A stretch of 8,664 bases of DNA. It comes from Pseudomonadota bacterium (lineage in GTDB: Bacteria > Desulfobacterota > Desulfovibrionia > Desulfovibrionales > Desulfovibrionaceae). Positions 1 to 5,714 of the stretch are shown one piece after another; position 1 is the stretch's first letter; every line of letters starts with the position of its first letter. The notes beneath the pieces were generated by a model that saw only the letters and a program-made list of their open reading frames with translations, ran no database searches and was not told the origin of the DNA. The stretch lies in NCBI GenBank assembly GCA_023390395.1, contig JAEWCY010000223.1, forward strand, positions 1 to 8,664. Reading direction: 5' to 3'. The position numbers and the translations under genes are program-made.

Positions 1-54
1 GAATCGGCCCGGCCCCGCAGGCCGCAAAGCCGGCCAGCACGTCCGGGCCGATTC
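1..54. repeat. Long imperfect palindrome at window edge
   Basis: The outer arms are 12 bases each and perfectly complementary (1-12 with 43-54, GAATCGGCCCGG and its reverse complement). Inside them is a second stem, 20-24 with 31-35, extended by 17-18 with 37-38 across one mismatch. The whole stretch could fold as a two-tier hairpin in RNA or as a cruciform in DNA. It begins exactly at the window edge and may extend further left. It overlaps the weak minus-strand reading frame that opens at 88. The role is unknown; an intergenic repeat, a leader structure or a processed 3' end are all possible. Confidence 0.6.
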
Positions 55-71
55 CCCGACCACGGGCGCCA

Positions 72-86
72 GCGGCGAAGCGCCGC
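72..86. repeat. Short GC hairpin beside AT-rich block
   Basis: A perfect 6-bp stem (72-77 with 81-86) encloses the loop AAG. On the plus strand it is followed by ATTTTAAG, so it could be a weak terminator for a transcript entering from the left. The T-run is short and no plus-strand gene end is recognisable in the first 71 bases. Bases 87-140 to its right are strikingly AT-rich for this window, with runs of A and T, and look like promoter or terminator-tail DNA rather than coding DNA. Confidence 0.45.
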
Positions 87-130
87 ATTTTAAGAAAAAA
101 AGTTTTTGTCTTTAAAAGAGGCTTTCAAAG

Positions 131-163
131 TAAAAATTCCAAGAACTCGCCCCGAAGGGGCGA
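131..163 (-). terminator. Candidate terminator of the pilin operon
   Basis: On the minus strand a perfect 7-bp GC stem with a 3-base loop (157-163 pairing with 147-153, loop 154-156) is followed by GTTCTTGG and then a T-rich tail reaching 131. This is the last of four hairpins downstream of the pilin stop, and the only one with a U-rich tail in the sense of that operon. The U-tract begins late, about 10 bases after the stem, so it is not a textbook intrinsic terminator. Confidence 0.35.
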
Positions 164-169
164 CGGCCT

Positions 170-237
170 GGGGGCGGAATTTTTCCTGCCGAGCCTGCCG
201 CGTCAGCGGCGGCACCGGCAGGGAAAATTCCGCCCCC
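170..237. repeat. Large inverted repeat with 21-bp arms
   Basis: Arms 170-190 and 217-237 are reverse complements over 21 bases with one mismatch. The 26-base centre can form a further small stem (GCCGC and GCGGC around GTCA). Read from the minus strand it lies between the pilin stop and the candidate terminator at 131-163. The AAAAATTCC at 132-140 can also pair with GGAATTTTT at 176-184, so part of the left arm has an alternative partner. It may be an mRNA-stabilising 3' structure or a dispersed intergenic palindrome. Copy number elsewhere in the genome would decide. Confidence 0.65.
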
Positions 238-311
238 ATCTTCGCTCCGCCCGACGACCGGCCATGTCGGTGACCGCAGCCCTTCCCGCCGCACCACGCC
301 GGCGAGGGGGG

Positions 312-357
312 CCGGGGGGCATCATGCCCCCCGGTGGGGTTCGGGGCAACGCCCCGA
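312..357. repeat. Two adjacent GC-rich hairpins downstream of pilin
   Basis: The first is a 10-bp perfect stem, 312-321 with 325-334, around TCA. The second is a 7-bp perfect stem, 341-347 with 351-357, around AAC. They start 26 bases after the pilin stop on the minus strand. Neither is followed by a T-run in that direction, so they are not simple terminators. With the large repeat at 170-237 they make the 3' region of the pilin transcript very structured. Between them and that repeat (238-311) I see nothing recognisable. Confidence 0.55.
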
Positions 358-383
358 TTCCCCTCCGTCCCACCCGGCCCCGC

Positions 384-563
384 TCAGCTGCCGCTGCCGG
401 GAAAGACGTCCTGGGTGCGTTGGAACAGGTCGCTGACGGACAGGCCGAGCTGTGTGACGACGGCCACGGCCACGCCGGCGATGAGACTGGCCATGATGGC
501 GTATTCGGCGGCGGTGGCTCCGGTTTCATCGACGAGGAAGCGGAGCAGTCGGCGGTATGGCAT
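384..563 (-). CDS. Flp/Fap-type prepilin, 59 aa
   Basis: A small prepilin of the Flp (type IVb) family. Such proteins are cut by a TadV-type prepilin peptidase and assembled by the Tad secretion machinery into adhesive fibres. The basic leader MPYRRLLRFLVDETG is followed directly by ATAAEY and a hydrophobic helix (about residues 22-39), matching the Flp signature of cleavage after Gly15 with Glu and Tyr at mature positions 5 and 6. The length is typical for the family. I chose the start at 563 because it gives a canonical leader and has AAAGGTG (568-574) four bases upstream. The same frame is open further up to an ATG at 680, but that extension does not look like pilin. No Tad assembly gene lies in the window, so its machinery must be encoded elsewhere. 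Confidence 0.9.
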   Translation of the reverse strand: MPYRRLLRFLVDETGATAAEYAIMASLIAGVAVAVVTQLGLSVSDLFQRTQDVFPGSGS

Positions 564-675
564 GGCGCACCTTTTCCGGGGTGTTGGCGTTGTTTGCCGT
601 CGGCCGGGCATTCGGAGCTTTGGAAAACAGGAAAGACCGGACGACGGCTCGTCGCCCGGCGAAGGGGGTATTTCG

Positions 676-704
676 TGCATACCTCCGGTGCGCCCCGGTG
701 TAAA
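676..704 (-). promoter_or_regulatory. Candidate sigma-70 promoter for the pilin
   Basis: On the minus strand TTTACA (699-704) and TATGCA (676-681) are separated by exactly 17 bases. The -35 element matches five of six consensus positions and the -10 element three. Transcription would start near 669, giving a leader of about 105 bases before the pilin ATG. It lies in the 147-base gap after the upstream gene's stop, so the pilin could be transcribed apart from the two genes before it. Confidence 0.35.
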
Positions 705-710
705 GGGGGA

Positions 711-1220
711 TCAGTTGAGATCGCGTCTGGAGCGTTTGTAGGCTTCGGCCTTGGCGCGGCCGGCCTGGCGGCGTTTTTCCTCGGCCTTGGCCAGGCGGCG
801 CAGGACGTCGGCGGCCAGGTCGCTGCCGTCCTCGCCCGGCGGCAGGTCGCAGGCGGCCAGGTCTTCGGCCATCTGCTTCTCCATGCGTTCGGATTCAAGG
901 AACATGACGTAGGCCAGGGCCAGGGCGGCCTCGTTTTCCTCGCTGCCGTCGCAAAGCAGGGCGATCTGGTCGAGGGGCACGGTTTCGAAGAGCCGGTCCA
1001 CGAACATGCCGACCCACTTTTCCGTGAGCTTGGGCAGCAGGCGCGGGGTTTTTTCGGCGATGACCCGTGCCGCTTCGGGGCCAAGGTCGGGCCGGGACAG
1101 GCCGATGAAGGCGGTCAGGGCTTCGGCCCGGCCGGCGTCGTCGGTGCGGGCCACGCGGCGCAGCAGCGCCTGGCGGGCCGTTTCTCGCAGGGTTTCGGGC
1201 GAGGGGGAGGCGGCGGTCAT
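711..1220 (-). CDS. Helical soluble protein of unknown function
   Basis: I do not recognise this 169-residue protein. It is rich in Ala, Leu, Glu and Arg with few breaks, so it is predicted mostly alpha-helical and cytoplasmic. There is no signal peptide, membrane segment or obvious catalytic motif. The middle (about 60-125) holds helical stretches with Trp69 and a KLTEKWVGMFVDRLFE segment. The tail (about 135-169) is highly charged and could be a coiled coil or a nucleic-acid or membrane-surface binding arm. The ATG at 1220 overlaps the TGA of the upstream membrane-protein gene as ATGA, with AAGGA at 1230-1234, which fixes the start and implies translational coupling. It is probably a partner of that membrane protein. 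A plus-strand frame also spans the region but has shadow composition. Confidence 0.8.
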   Translation of the reverse strand: MTAASPSPETLRETARQALLRRVARTDDAGRAEALTAFIGLSRPDLGPEAARVIAEKTPRLLPKLTEKWVGMFVDRLFETVPLDQIALLCDGSEENEAALALAYVMFLESERMEKQMAEDLAACDLPPGEDGSDLAADVLRRLAKAEEKRRQAGRAKAEAYKRSRRDLN

Positions 1221-1987
1221 CGGGTGGTGTCCTTGTCCGCGTCGGATTCGCCGGGCGGCAGCACGTCGATGACGCGGCCGGGGAGGCACGGCTGCTCGCC
1301 GATGACGCGGCCGTCGGCGGCGATGTGCTTGCTTCCGTCCACGATGACGATGCCGGTGCGTTCGAGCACTTCCCGGCGGAAGGCGTATTCCTCCTGCATG
1401 CGCCGGGTTTTGTAGAGGAACCACATGCGCACGAGGTAGCTGAGGCACCATGCCGCCACGAGGCCGAGCATGACCCAGGGGGCGACGACTTCCACGTGGT
1501 CGCCGATGCGCAGGAGCATCTGAATGACGGCGTCGAGGTAGTAGAGCGCCACGCCGAGCAGAATCATGCCGCCGAGCAGGATGACGGTGGGCAGGCCGCG
1601 CGAGAGGCTTATGAGCCGGCGCAGCCGTTCGGGCATGTAGCGCAGGTTCTCCTCGTCCATGGCCGGGTCGCCCTTGAAGAAGCGGGTGAATCCCATGCCG
1701 ATGATGTTGACCACGAGCATGATGGCCACGGGGGCGAGGATGAGGGCCACGCCGTAGGGGATCCAGGGGAAGCGGAACTGGACGGCGCCGTCGGGAAGTT
1801 TTTGGGAGTTGATGATGCCGTAGCAGACGGCGGCGATGGTCACGGCGAATTCCACCAGGATGACCCCGATGGACAGGAAGGTCAGAAGGTTCTTTTTTTC
1901 CTTGTCGGAAAGGGACATGCCGAAGCCGGCCAGGGTGGCCGAGCCGCCCTTGGCTTCGGTTGCTTCATTGCCTTGCGGGTTCTCCAT
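1217..1987 (-). CDS. Four-helix inner-membrane protein, unknown function
   Basis: This 256-residue protein has four predicted membrane segments, at about residues 34-60, 75-98, 132-155 and 167-192. The N-terminus is polar and contains a KEKK cluster. A charged loop (about 101-131, with ERLRRLISLSR) separates helices 2 and 3. After helix 4, a 64-residue hydrophilic tail starts with a basic/acidic helix (KTRRMQEEYAFRREVLER) and ends in a short beta-looking segment (GIVIVDGSKHIAADGRVIG). By the positive-inside rule both ends and the middle loop are probably cytoplasmic. I recognise no family. The gene is first in the minus-strand run and shares an ATGA overlap with the next gene, so the two products probably work together. 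The start at 1987 has a weak GAAGAG-type ribosome site; Met24 is a possible internal alternative. Confidence 0.8.
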   Translation of the reverse strand: MENPQGNEATEAKGGSATLAGFGMSLSDKEKKNLLTFLSIGVILVEFAVTIAAVCYGIINSQKLPDGAVQFRFPWIPYGVALILAPVAIMLVVNIIGMGFTRFFKGDPAMDEENLRYMPERLRRLISLSRGLPTVILLGGMILLGVALYYLDAVIQMLLRIGDHVEVVAPWVMLGLVAAWCLSYLVRMWFLYKTRRMQEEYAFRREVLERTGIVIVDGSKHIAADGRVIGEQPCLPGRVIDVLPPGESDADKDTTR

Positions 1988-2382
1988 AGAGGATCTCTTC
2001 TACCTTGCCGCGCGCGCGGGCCGCCGCATCCGGATCGGGTTTTCGCGTCCGGCCGGCGACGGGGGACGCCGGAAGCGGCGGGGACGGGGTTTCGGGGAAG
2101 ACAGGGATGGGAACGGGCGCGTGCGGCCGCCCGGCCGCCTCCGACGGAGGGTGTCCGGGACGCGCCGCGCTGCCCTGAAATGAAGGGACGCCCCGGGGCC
2201 GAGGCCAACCGGGACGCCAGGGCAATCCGATCCAGACGGCGTCTTCACTCCGCCGGGGCGCCAATCTAACGACATCCCAGCCACGTCTTCAGGTAAGGGT
2301 TAACCGGCCGGAAGGCAAGCCCCATCACGCCGTTCGCCGCTTCGCCGGTCCGGTCGGGGAGGCGTGGCCGCGCGTTTTCGCA
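1988..2382. other. GC-rich divergent intergenic region
   Basis: About 400 bases lie between the divergent start of the membrane protein and the promoter of the LysM gene. The stretch 2256-2310 is AT-richer than its surroundings and may hold the minus-strand promoter; TAGATT (2266-2271) is a weak -10 candidate with only a poor -35. A proline-rich minus-strand frame of 99 codons (1965-2264) fills much of the gap and overlaps the membrane-protein start by 23 bases. Its last 25 residues (KPDPDAAARARGKVEEILYGEPARQ) look more protein-like than the rest. It has no clear ribosome site and I do not call it a gene. Nothing else is recognisable. Confidence 0.4.
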
Positions 2383-2411
2383 TTGTCACGGCCGGCGCTT
2401 TTTTCTATGGT
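2383..2411 (+). promoter_or_regulatory. Candidate sigma-70 promoter for the LysM gene
   Basis: TTGTCA (2383-2388, five of six consensus positions) and TATGGT (2406-2411, four of six) are separated by exactly 17 bases. The predicted transcription start, near 2418, sits right at the edge of the perfect inverted repeat at 2419-2448. The -10 element also lies in the loop between TTTTTTC (2399-2405) and GAAAAAA (2414-2420), which are complementary. This is the best promoter candidate in the window. Confidence 0.5.
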
Positions 2412-2418
2412 CTGAAAA

Positions 2419-2448
2419 AATGTCGCAAGCATGGGGCATTGCGACATT
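2419..2448. promoter_or_regulatory. Perfect 10-10-10 inverted repeat: operator or terminator
   Basis: AATGTCGCAA (2419-2428) and its exact reverse complement (2439-2448) flank a 10-base spacer. It lies just downstream of the candidate -10 element and 26 bases before the LysM start. The place is right for a repressor operator or for a 5' mRNA hairpin. On the minus strand the same stem is followed by a six-T run (2420-2415) and so resembles an intrinsic terminator. However, no minus-strand gene ends here, so in that reading it would stop antisense transcription. I do not recognise the half-site as that of a known regulator. Confidence 0.5.
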
Positions 2449-2474
2449 CGCAACCTCCGTCCGGATTCCCAGCC

Positions 2475-3233
2475 ATGCCGAGCCGACGCGCGTATTGCGC
2501 CCTGCTTTTCGGGGCCGTAATGGTCCTCGCCGCTCCTTCGTGGGCGCAAAACGCAGCCAACGACGTCGCCGCCTCCAAGGAGGCGGACGACACCTACACG
2601 GTCCAGAGCGGCGACACGCTTTCGCGCATCTCCCGCAGGTTCGGCATTCCGGCCAACGCACTGGTGCGCGCCAACGACCTGCCCCATCCGGACCGCCTGA
2701 CCGCCGGCCACGTGTTGCGGCTGCCCGTGACCTCGCCGAGGCCCCCCGCCGTCAAGCCTTCTCAGGAACAGGCGCCCCCCGCGCCCCAACCCCAACCGCC
2801 TCAGGCGCAGCCGGCCCAGGCGCAGCCGGCTTCGGTCCAGCCCGTCGAGGCGCCGCTTAAGCCGGCCGCTTCGCGCGCCCAGCCCGCGGCCAAGGCCGCC
2901 ACGCCGACCGGAACCGGCGTCGAGACAGCGCCTCCCCCTGAAGCGCCGAGCCCGAGCAGGGCCGAGGGCATCGGACAGCAGGCGGCAGGCCTCTACAAGC
3001 ACCCGACGCTCGGCTCCCTGCGCCTCTCCGAAGGACCCGACGGCGTCATCCTGGCCAAGAACAACCAGAACATCGCCCTGCGCCGTCTGCTCTACGCCGT
3101 CTACGACGGCACGGACGCCACGGGCAACGTCCACACCGTCGACCTCGTGTTCGACGCCGGCGGACATGTGACGGCGTTGCGGTATTCCGCCGGCGGCACG
3201 GGGCAGGTCACGTTCGAGCGGGCCGGAAAGTAA
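2475..3233 (+). CDS. Exported LysM-domain protein
   Basis: A 252-residue exported protein with a peptidoglycan-binding LysM domain. Residues 1-25 form a signal peptide (MPSRR, hydrophobic core, then APSWAQ), with cleavage expected near Ala24. LysM spans about 41-84, from YTVQSGDTLSRIS through AGHVLRLP. A linker rich in Pro, Ala and Gln (about 86-165) is long enough to reach through the wall layer. The C-terminal part (about 170-250; LYKHPTLGSLRLS, then FDAGGHVTALRYS) looks like a small beta-rich domain I cannot assign. It has no peptidase, amidase or transglycosylase motif, so a binding or structural role is more likely than hydrolysis. I chose the ATG at 2475 because it starts the signal peptide; the upstream ATG at 2364 would add a non-signal extension and lies before the promoter. 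No strong ribosome site is visible. A candidate promoter and palindrome lie directly upstream. Confidence 0.85.
   Translation: MPSRRAYCALLFGAVMVLAAPSWAQNAANDVAASKEADDTYTVQSGDTLSRISRRFGIPANALVRANDLPHPDRLTAGHVLRLPVTSPRPPAVKPSQEQAPPAPQPQPPQAQPAQAQPASVQPVEAPLKPAASRAQPAAKAATPTGTGVETAPPPEAPSPSRAEGIGQQAAGLYKHPTLGSLRLSEGPDGVILAKNNQNIALRRLLYAVYDGTDATGNVHTVDLVFDAGGHVTALRYSAGGTGQVTFERAGK
2802..2830 (+). repeat. Tandem 15-bp repeat in LysM linker
   Basis: CAGGCGCAGCCGGC occurs twice with a period of 15 bases (2802-2815 and 2817-2830), encoding AQPAQ followed by AQPAS. The period equals five codons, so gain or loss of a unit would change linker length without a frameshift. Confidence 0.6.
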
Positions 3234-3259
3234 CCGGCCGTTCCTCGCGGCGGCGCGTC

Positions 3260-3289
3260 TTGACCGGGCGGGCCCCTCTCGCCTAGTTT
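3260..3289 (+). promoter_or_regulatory. Weak promoter candidate for the formyltransferase
   Basis: TTGACC (3260-3265, five of six consensus positions) is followed 18 bases later by TAGTTT (3284-3289, three of six) in a locally AT-richer patch. It lies in the 110-base gap after the LysM gene. No clear terminator precedes it, so read-through from the LysM gene is equally possible. Confidence 0.25.
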
Positions 3290-3343
3290 TTATCTTCCGC
3301 AATTCCCGGCCGGGCGCATCCGCGTCCGGCGTGGAGGAACGAC

Positions 3344-4372
3344 ATGGCCTTCGACATCGTGCTGCTGTCCCCCAACGAGGACGCCCTCGCCCTGCGCCAA
3401 GTCCTTGGCGCGCACGGCATGGGCGTCGCCCTCCACCACGTCATCGATCTTCCCGGCCTGCGGGAGGCCGTCACGAGGTTGGGGCCCCAGTCGCGCCTGG
3501 TCTCCTACCTTTCCCACGTCATCGTGCCGGCCGATTGCCTCGACGCCTTTTCCCTGGGGGCCTACAATTTCCATCCCGGCTCGCCGGACTACCCCGGCAC
3601 GGCCCCCGAGGCCTGGGCCTGCTACGAGCGGGCCAAGCGCTTCGGCGCGACCTTCCACGTCATGTCCCCCCGGGTCGACGCCGGCGAGATCATCGCCGCG
3701 GAGGTCCTGCCCGTGACCGCGGCCAAGGACCGACCCGGCTACGCCGCCATCGCCAGGCAGGCCCTGTCGCTCCTGCTCATCCGCGTCGCCCCGGCGCTCA
3801 CCCGGCCCGAGCCCATCGCGGCCGAGGCCCGGTTGGCCTGGGGCGGCACGCGGCGGACCGTGGACGACTACAACAAGATGTGCCTGATGGAGGCCGACGT
3901 CAGTCGGGACGAGCTGCTCCACCGCCTCATGAGCTTCGGCCCTCCAGGGCCGGTGGAATTTTCCTTGCTCCTGTATGGCATGCGCTTCGTGCTGGAGGCC
4001 CCGGGCGGCGTCCTCGGCCATCTCGATCCGCCGCAGCCCGACCGCGTCATCGGCTGGGTGCGGGACTCCAACGCCGCCCACGTCCGCCAGGAGGTCAAGC
4101 TGGTGGTGGACGGCCACGACTTTGTCCTTGCCGCCGACCAGTTCCGCCCGGACGTGTGCGCGGCCGGCTTCGGCGACGGCCACTCCGGCTTCGTCTGGCT
4201 GGCTCCGCCGCAGTTTCAGGACGGACGGCCCCACCGCGTGGAGGCCTATTGCAAGGGCCAGCCCGTGCCCGGCAGCCCCAGGCTGGCCATTTTCCCCAGG
4301 CGGGAGGCGACGCAGGCGGCCGGTCGGCCCTTGGTGCAAGGCGGCGGAGGAAAGACGCCCGCCGCCGGCTAG
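3344..4372 (+). CDS. Formyltransferase-fold protein with C-terminal beta domain
   Basis: A 342-residue, two-part cytoplasmic protein. Residues 1 to about 150 match the formyl transferase fold (PF00551 type), which passes a formyl group from 10-formyltetrahydrofolate to an amine. The motif YNFHPGSPDYPG gives Asn75 and His77, and VDAGEII gives Asp112; these correspond to the catalytic Asn-His-Asp triad of the family. The usual SLLPxYRG is altered to GSPDYPG, which argues against the standard Met-tRNA enzyme. Residues about 222-318 resemble the beta-sandwich repeat seen next to many bacterial glycosyltransferases (IGWVRD, VDGHDF, FRPDV, GFGDGHSGF, DGRPHRVEAY, PGSP). The substrate is probably an amino sugar or another surface-glycan precursor, but no sugar-pathway genes are in the window. 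GGAGG at 3333-3337, six bases before the ATG, fixes the start. The gene is convergent with the diguanylate cyclase, 19 bases away. Confidence 0.82.
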   Translation: MAFDIVLLSPNEDALALRQVLGAHGMGVALHHVIDLPGLREAVTRLGPQSRLVSYLSHVIVPADCLDAFSLGAYNFHPGSPDYPGTAPEAWACYERAKRFGATFHVMSPRVDAGEIIAAEVLPVTAAKDRPGYAAIARQALSLLLIRVAPALTRPEPIAAEARLAWGGTRRTVDDYNKMCLMEADVSRDELLHRLMSFGPPGPVEFSLLLYGMRFVLEAPGGVLGHLDPPQPDRVIGWVRDSNAAHVRQEVKLVVDGHDFVLAADQFRPDVCAAGFGDGHSGFVWLAPPQFQDGRPHRVEAYCKGQPVPGSPRLAIFPRREATQAAGRPLVQGGGGKTPAAG

Positions 4373-4391
4373 GTCCGTCGCTCGACCACGC

Positions 4392-5714
4392 TCAAGAGTC
4401 CGATGCGGACTGCTCGAAAAATCGGAAGGTGTTCTTGCCCGCGCTCTTCGCCGCATAGAGGGCCTGATCGGCGCGGGACAGCAACGCATCGGGGCGCAGC
4501 GCCGCATCCGTCAGGCAAGCGATGCCTATGCTGAGGCCAACCGAGACTTCCGCTCCCTCGTACCAGAAAGGCCTTGTCATGGCGGCGATCAACCGCCGCG
4601 CCAGACAAGCCGCTTCCGACCGGTCCACCTCGAGAATCGCGGCGAATTCGTCTCCCCCCAAACGCGCCACGACGTCGCCGGCGCGCAAAAGGGAACGGAA
4701 CCGCGCGGCGGCCTCGCGCAATACCGTATCGCCGGCCTGATGCCCCAGCTTGTCGTTGACCTGCTTGAACCCATCCATGTCCATATAAAAAAGCGCGAAA
4801 TGCCGGCCGGTGTCCCGCATCCGCTCCGTCATCCGCGACAGATGCCGGGAGAACTGCGTTCGATTCGGCAATCCGGTGAGCTGGTCATGGGAAGCGAGAT
4901 GCTCCAGCCTCGCTTCCAGCTCCTTTCTCCGGCCGATCTCGCGTACCGACGTGACATACCCGTTGTGCTCGCCCGTGACGAAGTCGTACGTCAGGCGGAT
5001 GGCCGCCTCCATCCAGATCCATGCGCCGTTCTTGTGCCGTTGGCGCAATTCGATCCTGGCGTTATGCTTGCGCCCGTCATGGACTTCCCGCATGAGCGCC
5101 CGGAAGGCCGGCATGTCGTCGGGGTGCGTTATGTCCACGGCCTTGCGGCCGACGAGTTCTTCCGGGGCATACCCCAGCAGTTCCCCGATGGAGGGCGATA
5201 TGTAAAGCCTCTTGCCGTCGAGGTCTCCGCGCACGATGGTATCCGTCGAGGTCTCGGCGAGCAGTCGGAACAGGGACTCGCGCTCCGCGGCGTCACGCGC
5301 CGCCTGCATGAGGTCGAGACACTGTCCGGCCATCCCGGCGAGGTCCTCCAAAAGCCGCCTCGCATCGGGCGACGCGATGCGCGCGCGGGTATCGAACACG
5401 GCGAGCCGCCCCGCTGCGCCAGAGCTCAGCGAAACGCTGGCCAGGAAGCGCACCTTCGGGTTCCCGGTCACATAAGGCAAACCGGAGCATTCCTCGCTTT
5501 CCGAGGCATCGGCGATGACCGACAAGGGCTTCTCCCAACCGGGAAAGCCGTCGAACGACGTCGCGAAGTCCCAGGCGGCCCTGTCCATGCCGTCGGCAAG
5601 GTCGATCCAATGCATTTCGCTCCCGTGCATGCAGATGGAAGCGACAGGGGCGGCAAGCAAGGCGCGAGCCGTTCTGCAAAGGGCGTCGAAGTGAAGTTCA
5701 GTCAAGTCGATCAT
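4392..5714 (-). CDS. Soluble GAF-like/PAS/GGDEF diguanylate cyclase
   Basis: A 440-residue sensor enzyme that makes c-di-GMP from two GTP. Residues about 5-140 form a GAF-like sensor with the pattern LPYVTGNPKVRFLASVSL...LAVFDTRAR; it lacks an obvious chromophore cysteine motif. A PAS domain of the PAS_3 type follows (about 145-265; NG-YVTSVREIGRRK at its end), then a short linker helix and GGDEF (about 270-432). The cyclase looks active: DxLTGLPNR, FYMDMDGFKQVND, GGDEF at 353-357, and a YxAKxxGKN-like end. RAGD (344-347), five residues before GGDEF, fits the RxxD inhibitory site for product feedback. There is no membrane segment or signal peptide, so it senses cytoplasmic input. The start at 5714 has no good ribosome site but overlaps the stop of a short upstream ORF as ATGA. 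The same frame is open to 5900, but that extension looks non-coding. Its codon use is slightly less GC-extreme than its neighbours. Confidence 0.92.
   Translation of the reverse strand: MIDLTELHFDALCRTARALLAAPVASICMHGSEMHWIDLADGMDRAAWDFATSFDGFPGWEKPLSVIADASESEECSGLPYVTGNPKVRFLASVSLSSGAAGRLAVFDTRARIASPDARRLLEDLAGMAGQCLDLMQAARDAAERESLFRLLAETSTDTIVRGDLDGKRLYISPSIGELLGYAPEELVGRKAVDITHPDDMPAFRALMREVHDGRKHNARIELRQRHKNGAWIWMEAAIRLTYDFVTGEHNGYVTSVREIGRRKELEARLEHLASHDQLTGLPNRTQFSRHLSRMTERMRDTGRHFALFYMDMDGFKQVNDKLGHQAGDTVLREAAARFRSLLRAGDVVARLGGDEFAAILEVDRSEAACLARRLIAAMTRPFWYEGAEVSVGLSIGIACLTDAALRPDALLSRADQALYAAKSAGKNTFRFFEQSASDS

Noticed and set aside
1..88. Partial minus-strand gene starting at 88
   Set aside because: The frame is open and its composition plausible, but it has no ribosome site, is only 29 codons long in the window, and lies on two palindromes. 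It is kept as a finding rather than a gene.
264..1415. Long plus-strand frame of 383 codons across the pilin and unknown gene
   Set aside because: It is a shadow of minus-strand genes: rich in Gly, Ala, His and Val with no recognisable domain, and it crosses a well-supported pilin and an ATGA overlap.
2431..2446. Sigma-54 promoter near GGGGCATTGC
   Set aside because: The GG and GC elements do not have the required spacing of the -24/-12 consensus.
2364..2474. Upstream ATG at 2364 as the LysM gene start
   Set aside because: It would place 37 non-signal residues before the signal peptide and starts upstream of the best promoter candidate.
4373..4391. Bidirectional terminator between convergent genes
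   Set aside because: The 19 bases contain no inverted repeat; the transcripts probably overlap.
3290..4507. Minus-strand frame of 405 codons
   Set aside because: It is antisense to the formyltransferase, which has a good ribosome site and catalytic motifs.
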